A stretch of DNA of 13,389 nt, from assembly GCA_002451055.1 (NCBI GenBank), contig DKBD01000067.1, forward strand, positions 13,797-27,185, in the 5' to 3' direction. The notes below the pieces were generated by a model. The model searched no databases. It worked only from the letters and a program-made list of their open reading frames with translations, and had not been told where the DNA came from. The position numbers were made by a program, and so were the translations under genes. Origin of the DNA: Nitrospira sp. UBA6909 (lineage in GTDB: Bacteria; Nitrospirota; Nitrospiria; Nitrospirales; Nitrospiraceae). Positions 7,585-13,389 of the stretch are shown here, one piece after another (position 1 is the stretch's first letter; each line of letters opens with the position of its first letter).

Positions 7585-10401
7585 ATGGAATATCCATCTT
7601 CGATTCTGAGCCTTAAGACGTTCCTGCACCGCTATCAGATCGGGCTGTTCTTCGGGCTGATTGCCCTTGTGAGTTCGTATTTGATTCTTCCGCTTGGGGT
7701 GTCGTACCTCCTGACACGGGAACTCTCCCGGCAAGGATATGAACATGTGATCGTCCAGTTAGGGTATCCGGGCTTGTGGAGCATGCAGGTTCCCGTTGTC
7801 TCGCTCCAGCAAAATCTAGGTGGAGAAAAGCTTTCGATCTCGCTCACAGATGCCCAGATACGCTATCGTTTACCTGAGCTTCTTCACGGGCATGTTGATA
7901 GTGTCTCCCTACCCGATGTCTCCATTCAACTTCTCAACACGCCGGTGCCCAGAGACGATGGAACGGAAGGCGCTCGTCGAGGCCAGGCAGGCGAACCCCT
8001 GTGGAGTGTCTTGACTGCCGGAGATGTATTGCGCCGCTTGCCGATCCTTCCCTTCGACGAACTGCTTCTTGATCGGGTCACGATTTTCCGAGAAGAGGCG
8101 ACCGGCCCTCTGCGAAAAGTGACGGTCTCCGGCGTCATGACGTACCGGGAAGGAGAATTGGGAGGACATCTCTTGTTTCAAGGTCGGGATACCGCATTAT
8201 ACGGGCTCACCGTGACCGGCAATTCAGCCCGCACCTGGTCGGCAACATTGGTATCTCAACGGCTTCCGTCAGATCCGATCATGTCCTGGCGATCGCAAGC
8301 ACATCCGAACGACCGTGAAATCGCAGTCAATGGACGACTCGAGGTGAATGTCCGCGAGTTCGCGCCTTTTATTGCGCTGCTGATCCCGATCGGACCTGAA
8401 CTGGAGAAAGTCACAGGACATATCGCCGTCAATTGGACTGGAACCGCTGCCACTGACACGGCACTCGCATCGCTGTGGCACGACTCCCGCACTCGTTTGG
8501 AAGGACAGGTGCAAGCCCGGATCACACTGCCGGCGCTGAAAGGAGTAGCCAAGGACGTTGCGGTGACCTATCAAGGCATCTTCACAGGCAATGCGATGCG
8601 GGTAGAGTGGACGATGAATCCCGGGGAGCCGCTGGTGGCAACCATCAATGGCGAACCTTCTCTTCTTCCCGAGGCGATGCACAAGATACTACCACGCGGA
8701 GACCAACCCGTGAGGATCGGTAACTCCAAGCCGGTGCAGGGAACATTGTATTGGGCAGAGTCGCCGGTACGTACGATCGTGGATGGCCCCTTGCATGTGA
8801 CTTATGGAAAAGCACAGGGCCCCTTGATTACCGAACTAGAAGCAAGCCATGCCGAATGGGCGGGAAGCGAGCTCGTGACGGCAACGGGGACCTATCGGAT
8901 TGCAGGAGTGCTTCCCAAGGGTATTACAAATGTGTTGTCCGCCCATGAGGCGTCGGCAGAGGTGCGGGGAACTCTGGTGCTGACGCGCTCCCACGCGCAG
9001 GGAGTAATCCTCCCGTCATCCTCTGTGACGGCCAGACAGATTGAGTTGGGACCGGCATTTATTCCGAAATTGACGCTGCTGTTTGCCGAAGCACTTTCTT
9101 TACAATGTGATCTGGCAATTGTTCATTGCAGCGCAGGACCTGTAACCATTGCGGTTCGTATTCCGACACTGCGTCTGTTCGAGCGTGAGGTCCGCGTTGC
9201 ACGAGGCGCCATCACGATGCAACGCGCTGAGAAAGCGGAGAATTCATGGCATACGCAAGGGAAGCTCTCGATGCAGGGAGTCTCCGTGAATCTTGCTTCG
9301 TGGGGGATACAGCAGACGGATTGGAGGATCCGGTTCCTGGCGAATCAAGCGGGGATCAAAGCCGATCTTCATGTCGATGCTCCATTCCAAGAGAATCTTG
9401 TGTCCGCCGAGATTGATCAGCCGCTGTCGGCAGGGGAGGGTGTGCTCCATGGCAGGATCGGACCGATTGATTTCGACGGCGATGAGCATCGGTTCAGCAA
9501 GCTGGTGACGGGGTTATCTCTGCCGCTGGAGATCACAAAGGGCCGTCTAGCGTCCACAGTTGACGCATCATGGGCGGGCGGAATGCCTTATGTGACGCAT
9601 GCGTTTAAGTTGAGGTCTGGAACGGCCAAGGTGGTTGCGGACAGACTCTCAGGCCGGTATGAGGAATATGGCGTCCATAACCTCAGCACAACCGTCTCAT
9701 TCCATACGGTAGGGCACGAATCGATTGCGACCGTGGAACCGGCCTCAGTCACCATTGCGTCTGTGAGAACCGGCATCGAGGTAACCAACCTGTCCACAAT
9801 GATCCAGGGGAGTTGGGGGTTCACCGATCACCTGCCGGTCATTGAAATAAAAAGCTTTCGCTGCCAGGCACTCGGAGGCACGGTGATCAGCGCGGGATTG
9901 GTGGCGGACTTTTCAAAACCGCCCTACCAAACGACACTCTTATTAGAAGATCTGGACCTTGCTAGGATTCTCAGCCTCGAACGAGATCAGGAGATTCAGG
10001 GATCCGGGATACTGAATGGAATGTTGCCTGTCTCCATCACCTCCGGAGGAGTGATGGTCAAAGGCGGGAGGATGATTGCGACGCCTTCGGGAGGAATCAT
10101 ACGCTATGGATCAGCGCAGCGGTCGGCAACGGCCATATCAGATGCGAACACCGAATTGGATCTTGTTACGAAAGCGTTGAATAACTTTCATTATACGCGG
10201 CTCCACGTTGGTGTAGATTTCGCAGAAAATGGGATGCTGTTTCTCACCACGCGATTGGGCGGAAGAAATCCAGACCTCAAGAATGTTCCTCCGATCAATT
10301 TCAACCTGACGGTGCAAGAACACATCCCGACTCTCTTGAGAAGCCTCCGACGGGTCAAAGGTATTCAAGCGAACATGGAGAGAATATACGGGCGGCCATG
10401 A
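7585..10401 (+). CDS. ydbH: YdbH-like AsmA-family intermembrane protein
   Basis: This 938-residue protein has one N-terminal membrane anchor (about residues 18-43, GLFFGLIALVSSYLILPL) followed by a very long periplasmic, beta-rich region. The C-terminal part carries the YdbH/dicarboxylate-transport-type domain (about 735-935): GSGILNGMLPVSI (806-818), then GGRMIATPSGGIIRYG, a conserved ALNNFHYTRLHV block and LGGRNPDLKNVPPINFNLTVQE. In E. coli YdbH (about 880 residues), TamB and YhdP are AsmA-like bridges that move phospholipid from inner to outer membrane; YdbH pairs with the small lipoprotein YnbE. The length and single anchor fit that role here. No ynbE- or ydbL-like gene follows: the next gene is convergent. 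The start ATG has a poor ribosome-binding site, but no better in-frame start would keep the anchor. Confidence 0.88.
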   Translation: MEYPSSILSLKTFLHRYQIGLFFGLIALVSSYLILPLGVSYLLTRELSRQGYEHVIVQLGYPGLWSMQVPVVSLQQNLGGEKLSISLTDAQIRYRLPELLHGHVDSVSLPDVSIQLLNTPVPRDDGTEGARRGQAGEPLWSVLTAGDVLRRLPILPFDELLLDRVTIFREEATGPLRKVTVSGVMTYREGELGGHLLFQGRDTALYGLTVTGNSARTWSATLVSQRLPSDPIMSWRSQAHPNDREIAVNGRLEVNVREFAPFIALLIPIGPELEKVTGHIAVNWTGTAATDTALASLWHDSRTRLEGQVQARITLPALKGVAKDVAVTYQGIFTGNAMRVEWTMNPGEPLVATINGEPSLLPEAMHKILPRGDQPVRIGNSKPVQGTLYWAESPVRTIVDGPLHVTYGKAQGPLITELEASHAEWAGSELVTATGTYRIAGVLPKGITNVLSAHEASAEVRGTLVLTRSHAQGVILPSSSVTARQIELGPAFIPKLTLLFAEALSLQCDLAIVHCSAGPVTIAVRIPTLRLFEREVRVARGAITMQRAEKAENSWHTQGKLSMQGVSVNLASWGIQQTDWRIRFLANQAGIKADLHVDAPFQENLVSAEIDQPLSAGEGVLHGRIGPIDFDGDEHRFSKLVTGLSLPLEITKGRLASTVDASWAGGMPYVTHAFKLRSGTAKVVADRLSGRYEEYGVHNLSTTVSFHTVGHESIATVEPASVTIASVRTGIEVTNLSTMIQGSWGFTDHLPVIEIKSFRCQALGGTVISAGLVADFSKPPYQTTLLLEDLDLARILSLERDQEIQGSGILNGMLPVSITSGGVMVKGGRMIATPSGGIIRYGSAQRSATAISDANTELDLVTKALNNFHYTRLHVGVDFAENGMLFLTTRLGGRNPDLKNVPPINFNLTVQEHIPTLLRSLRRVKGIQANMERIYGRP

Positions 10402-10432
10402 TGGCAATACGTCTTATCATGCCGAGCTGTGT

Positions 10433-10452
10433 CGTCCGAACGATCTTGGACG
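10433..10452. terminator. Weak hairpin between convergent genes
   Basis: CGTCC and GGACG form a 5-bp stem with a 10-base loop in the 73-bp gap between the converging ydbH-like and sulfite-oxidase-like genes. No T-run follows on either strand. The position suits a terminator, but the structure is weak. Confidence 0.2.
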
Positions 10453-10474
10453 GCTGGATCAAGAAATTGCGACC

Positions 10475-11119
10475 TTACCCATAGCGATCATTCTTCCACG
10501 GTAGTGCGGTGTTGGAATACCCGCGGACCTCCCAGAATCCTTTCACATCTCTGTCTGAAAACGTAATTTCTTTCACCCATTTCGCCCCCTTCCACGCGTA
10601 GCGCTTCGGGACGATCACCCGGACAGGGCCGCCATGCTCCTTCGTGAGCGGTTTCCCGTTCCATTTTTGGGTGAGAATCACGTCATCGTCATCGCAGGCT
10701 TCCAGAGGCAAGTTGGTCGTGTAATCGTCGTAAGACGTGAAGAGGACGAACTTGGCGAGGGAGAGAGGTCGTACGACAGAGATGAGATGCTTGAAGCTCA
10801 CCCCTTCCCACTCGTTGTCATAGCGGCTCCAGGATGTCACGCAGTGAAAATCCGAGCGATCGGTACATTGCGGTTGCGCGAGAAACTGATCCCAGTTCCA
10901 GGTGACAGGATCGGCGACGAACCCGCCGATCTTCAACGTCCATTCCGACAAGGGAATCTCAGGTTTGAACCCAAGATCCAGTATAGGCCAAGTTTCCACA
11001 AGATGTTGCCCGGGTGGAAGCCGCTCATCTCCTTCGTAGAACACTTCGCGTTCTTCTCCGCCCCGTCGGACTTTGGCCCACTGTTCTTTTGCTTTGGTTA
11101 ACCGCGAAGGATCATCCAT
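10475..11119 (-). CDS. Sulfite-oxidase-like molybdopterin oxidoreductase
   Basis: This 214-residue protein is a full-length single-domain member of the oxidoreductase molybdopterin-binding family (Oxidored_molyb). C93 in DFHCVTSWSRYDN is the expected cysteine ligand of molybdenum. Other family blocks are VETWPILDLG, WTLKIGGFV, FTSYDDYTTNLPL and GGPVRVIVPKRYAWKGAKWVKEI. It lacks the Tat signal of MsrP (YedY) and the heme and dimerisation domains of animal sulfite oxidase. It therefore resembles the short cytoplasmic YuiH-type proteins, whose substrate is not established. The gene begins 49 bp after the stop of the DsbA-like gene on the same strand, so the two are probably co-transcribed. A GAGAGA lies a few bases before the ATG. 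No molybdenum-cofactor synthesis genes are in the window. Confidence 0.92.
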   Translation of the reverse strand: MDDPSRLTKAKEQWAKVRRGGEEREVFYEGDERLPPGQHLVETWPILDLGFKPEIPLSEWTLKIGGFVADPVTWNWDQFLAQPQCTDRSDFHCVTSWSRYDNEWEGVSFKHLISVVRPLSLAKFVLFTSYDDYTTNLPLEACDDDDVILTQKWNGKPLTKEHGGPVRVIVPKRYAWKGAKWVKEITFSDRDVKGFWEVRGYSNTALPWKNDRYG

Positions 11120-11168
11120 GGGGATTCTCTCGGGAGGCCATAAGAAACAGATCGTATATGTGTCTACT

Positions 11169-12215
11169 TTATGAAAGTGGACTCCCCTTAAGCAACGGGT
11201 CGATCAATTTCTGAAAGTCGGCGATCGGATGAGCCCCTACAAGGGGGCGGCCGTTCACGAAGAACGTTGGGGTACTGGTCACGCCAAGTGCGATGCCATC
11301 CTGAAGATCTTTGACCACTTCCTCGCTGAATCGATGTGAGTTCATGCATTCAGCGAAGCTCTGCTCCTGAAGGCCGAGTTCTTTCGCAACTTGAAAGAAA
11401 TCCCAACCCTTGCCCGCCGTTTGCTGGTCAAACAACACATCATGGTACTCCCAAAACTTCCCTTGTTCACCGGCACATTGCGCGGCTTCGGCTGCCGGCT
11501 TGGCATAGGGATGGTTGGGGCCTGGGTAATCTCGATAGACAAGCCGAATGCGATGCCCATAGATTCTGAGGAGTTCCTTTAAGTCGCTCGCGCTCTTCTT
11601 GCAGTACGGACATTGGAAGTCTGAAAATTCCACGATCGTGATCGGCGCCTCAGATGGGCCTACCGAGGGATCATCATCAACGCTGACCTGGAGAATCGGA
11701 GGCTCCGGGGCTTGGAGAGATATGCGAATGTCTGTCCGTCTACGAAGCGAGACGAGCAATGCCTGACGAATCCTCGCCTCTTCCGCAAGGTCCTGTGAGG
11801 GACTATGGCCTGAGCCCTCGGCGACGTCGCCGGCCTTCAAGCGTTTAACTGGAGCAGGCAGATCGGCAAGCCTGGCAATGGATTCGGATTGGGACGCCTC
11901 GGCCAGCAGTTGGGAAACAGTCACGCCCCTTCTAGAAGCTTCTGCCGTGAGTAATTCGTCGTCGACCATGCGACGAAGTGATCGTTGCAGCAATTGATAA
12001 CGTTGCTGGTCCACCTGGTACAGAGACAGCGCCGAAGCCTGCACAACCTCTTGTTGAGTGATGGAGCGCTCCCCCACGGTCGCCACGATCGAATTGCCGG
12101 AATCGACGGAATGCGGAGCCGGCGAGCGAGATTTCAACGGATCGTTCAAGATTGCGGCTGTCACAATGAGGCAGCCGAGGACAATCAGAATTCCGGGGAG
12201 TGAGATGAGTTTCAT
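11169..12215 (-). CDS. Membrane-anchored SurA_N-like / DsbA-like fusion protein
   Basis: From the ATG at 12215 this is a 348-residue protein. Residues 1-25 form a hydrophobic anchor or signal (LISLPGILIVLGCLIVTA); VLGC (C15) also fits a short lipobox, so lipidation is possible. Residues about 43-105 (IVATVGERSITQQEV..., then RRMVDDELLTAEASRRGV) look like the N-terminal helical domain of SurA/parvulin-type chaperones. Residues about 175-348 are a DsbA/Thioredoxin_4 domain with active site CPYC (202-205) in EFSDFQCPYC and the cis-proline before T in TSTPTFF (P316). It should act in the periplasm as a thiol oxidase or isomerase with a client-binding module. No peptidyl-prolyl isomerase domain is present. 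A longer reading from 12290 adds 25 residues before the anchor; neither start has a good ribosome-binding site. It lies upstream of the sulfite-oxidase-like gene. Confidence 0.9.
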   Translation of the reverse strand: MKLISLPGILIVLGCLIVTAAILNDPLKSRSPAPHSVDSGNSIVATVGERSITQQEVVQASALSLYQVDQQRYQLLQRSLRRMVDDELLTAEASRRGVTVSQLLAEASQSESIARLADLPAPVKRLKAGDVAEGSGHSPSQDLAEEARIRQALLVSLRRRTDIRISLQAPEPPILQVSVDDDPSVGPSEAPITIVEFSDFQCPYCKKSASDLKELLRIYGHRIRLVYRDYPGPNHPYAKPAAEAAQCAGEQGKFWEYHDVLFDQQTAGKGWDFFQVAKELGLQEQSFAECMNSHRFSEEVVKDLQDGIALGVTSTPTFFVNGRPLVGAHPIADFQKLIDPLLKGSPLS

Positions 12216-12374
12216 AAGGAAAATGACGGTTAAAACACGACGTGAAATCTCATTGGAACGATAGCCATAAGGCCATTGAAATTCCAGCATTTATTGATAA
12301 TCCAGACTGGACAAGGGCGAGCTCTCGGTTGGCACCACCGACCAGAGAGATCCGGCAGGCACCCGGTCAAGACC

Positions 12375-12386
12375 ATAGATATCTAT
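12375..12386. promoter_or_regulatory. 12-bp perfect palindrome upstream of the DsbA-like gene
   Basis: ATAGATATCTAT is a perfect palindrome in the 226-bp gap between the PilZ gene and the DsbA-like gene, both on the minus strand. It lies 160 bp upstream of the ATG at 12215. It could be an operator, but a chance AT-rich palindrome is also possible. I see no convincing promoter elsewhere in this gap. Confidence 0.2.
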
Positions 12387-12441
12387 CCCGTCCTTGCGTT
12401 GTTCGAGAAGCCTGCCTTACGCCGATGCGCGAAATTCTCTT

Positions 12442-12909
12442 TCACACTTCCCCTGGATTAGGAACTGGCGAAGCCTCAAGTGTCTTCAGAAACAGCCGCA
12501 GCCGCTCTCGCTGTACTGGGTCGATCGCGAGAAACTCCAGGCCATAGCAGTTCCCATCCGCCCACCGAACCTTTGCCACTTCAACTGTGACGTCAGGGTC
12601 ACTCCAGGAGGCCACGAGCGAGAGGGCCCATTCCGATCCAACTTGGAGAGGACTCTCTGAGATCACACAGCAACCGGCCGTAGAGAGATCCCGCAGAAAA
12701 GTTAGTTCCCTCTCACCCAATCCCCACTTACCAATTAAGAACCCACGAGCATGGTATGTGGCGCGCCGTGCTTTTCGCGATTTTTGTTCAAGCGCGTTGG
12801 CCTTCACACTCATCCCCAAACCGTACGTCCGAAGATTAGATGCCTGACGCTCGGGAACTTTGTGGTGCATTACGTTCGATCTCCTGCTCTTCAAAAATGA
12901 ACCCATCAT
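12442..12909 (-). CDS. PilZ domain protein (c-di-GMP effector)
   Basis: This 155-residue protein has a mostly basic, polar N-terminus (about 1-40) and a single PilZ domain (about 43-150). Both c-di-GMP-binding motifs are intact: RxxxR as RKARR (45-49) and [DN]xSxxG as DLSTAG (74-79), so binding is likely. The strand pattern after that (VGSEWALSLV, VTVEVAKVRWADGNCYGLEFL) is typical. There is no output domain, so it probably acts by binding a partner. An AGGAGG at 12915-12920 fixes the start: spacing is 5 bases to the ATG at 12909 and 8 to the next ATG at 12906, so the true start may be the second. The frame is open for 70 codons further upstream, but that extension has no family resemblance and overlaps the transposase remnant. 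The partner pathway cannot be told from the neighbours. Confidence 0.92.
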   Translation of the reverse strand: MMGSFLKSRRSNVMHHKVPERQASNLRTYGLGMSVKANALEQKSRKARRATYHARGFLIGKWGLGERELTFLRDLSTAGCCVISESPLQVGSEWALSLVASWSDPDVTVEVAKVRWADGNCYGLEFLAIDPVQRERLRLFLKTLEASPVPNPGEV

Positions 12910-12914
12910 GAGAG

Positions 12915-12920
12915 CCTCCT
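12915..12920 (-). promoter_or_regulatory. Shine-Dalgarno of the PilZ gene
   Basis: The minus strand reads AGGAGG, within AAAGGAGG, just ahead of tandem ATG codons (12909 and 12906). It rules out the longer upstream reading of the frame as the main start. Confidence 0.8.
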
Positions 12921-13036
12921 TTGTTGATAGCGACCTGCAACTCGCCTCACCGATCTCTAGCGTAGCCCACGCAGGGAGGAACGCTAGACCCGGATGGAGT
13001 AGTTCAGAAGTAGGAGCCGTCACGTCTCCAGGAGTC

Positions 13037-13240
13037 AGTATTGACCAGAACTTGGTTCGGCTTCCATCCGCCTTTGCGCTGACCGTGCAACAAGCGGGAA
13101 TGTGGACCCGCTTTATCAAGCTACGATGCCCCGCGGAGAACGGGAAAGTCGAACGGAGTCATGGGGTTGATGAAGAGGGATTTCGGAGTGGCTCGACGTT
13201 CGATAGGTTCACGTCAGCTGATCATGCCCTGCATGCTTGA
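13037..13240 (+). pseudogene. IS481/IS3-type transposase fragment (DDE integrase core remnant)
   Basis: In one plus-strand frame the translation includes FIKLRCPAENGKVERSHG followed by VDEEGF. This closely follows the pattern around the catalytic glutamate of rve-type transposases of the IS481 group (P-x-x-NGKVERSH-x-x-DEE-x-F), with NGKVERSH at 13139-13162. Upstream, SIDQN (from 13037) may be a decayed form of the TDNG motif carrying the second catalytic aspartate, but this is uncertain. The frame stops at 13238-13240, before the C-terminal helices, and the N-terminal helix-turn-helix and first aspartate are missing. No terminal inverted repeats or start codon with a ribosome-binding site are evident. 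It is a degraded relic lying head-to-head with the PilZ gene. Confidence 0.7.
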
Positions 13241-13389
13241 AAGTCTAGAAGACTACTTCTTGACAAGCGATTACGCTGCACAGGTGTTCCTCTAAGGAAG
13301 TACCCCACTAGATAGCGTCTCCCCCTCCTCATTGGTATAGGCGGAACTCCGTTCGCATCCTAAGCTCACACATAGATGCCACAGAGGAT
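13241..13389. other. Non-coding stretch at the right edge
   Basis: I see no gene here. A TTGACA at 13260-13265 has no matching -10 at the right spacing. TACCCCACTAG at 13301-13311 partly resembles one half of the inverted repeat at 6066-6083. This may be the rest of a decayed insertion sequence or the promoter region of a gene beyond the edge. Confidence 0.3.

Noticed and set aside
12910..13119. Upstream extension of the PilZ frame
   Set aside because: The strong AGGAGG at 12915-12920 places the start at 12909 or 12906, and the extension lacks PilZ-like or signal sequence and overlaps the transposase remnant.
13260..13288. TTGACA as a -35 promoter element
   Set aside because: No plausible -10 hexamer occurs 16 to 18 bases downstream.

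Overview
The window is chromosomal DNA from a Gram-negative bacterium. It encodes lipoprotein and membrane-anchored periplasmic proteins and a YdbH/AsmA-like protein, which needs an outer membrane. Base composition is moderately GC-rich. The gene content (Tex, DUF3565, YdbH, a dipeptide epimerase, a cytosolic sulfite-oxidase-like enzyme, a DsbA fusion, PilZ) and overall style suggest Nitrospirota, most likely Nitrospira-like. That assignment is an inference from gene style; no rRNA or marker gene is present.

Layout. Positions 1-778 (+): the tail of an unidentified gene overlaps by 4 bp a small lipoprotein-like gene, followed by a DUF3565 gene. Positions 779-1261: a long gap with a GAAA-tetraloop hairpin and a short coding-like stretch. 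Positions 1262-4420 (+): the 800-residue transcription accessory protein Tex, then an uncharacterised 232-residue protein. Positions 4521-5456 (-): a lipoprotein with one classical and one atypical heme-attachment motif, convergent with the preceding gene. Positions 5742-5942 (-): a 66-residue orphan with a good ribosome-binding site; a perfect inverted repeat lies upstream of it. Positions 6350-7480 (-) and 7585-10401 (+): a divergent pair, an enolase-superfamily dipeptide epimerase and a 938-residue YdbH-like protein. Positions 10475-12909 (-): a PilZ protein, a membrane-anchored SurA_N-like/DsbA-like fusion, and a sulfite-oxidase-like molybdoenzyme; the last two probably share a transcript. 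Positions about 13037-13240 (+): a decayed fragment of an IS481/IS3-type transposase, which suggests the right edge borders an old insertion.

How the genes work together. There is no single pathway. The common theme is cell-envelope upkeep: lipid transport (YdbH), recycling of murein-derived dipeptides (epimerase), and periplasmic thiol redox and folding (DsbA fusion). Housekeeping transcription (Tex) and second-messenger sensing (PilZ) sit beside it. I found no CRISPR array, tRNA, rRNA, toxin-antitoxin pair, defence island or complete mobile element. I see no convincing undescribed multi-gene system. The most unusual items are the two-motif heme lipoprotein, the SurA_N-DsbA fusion, the inverted repeat at 6066-6083 and the transposase relic.
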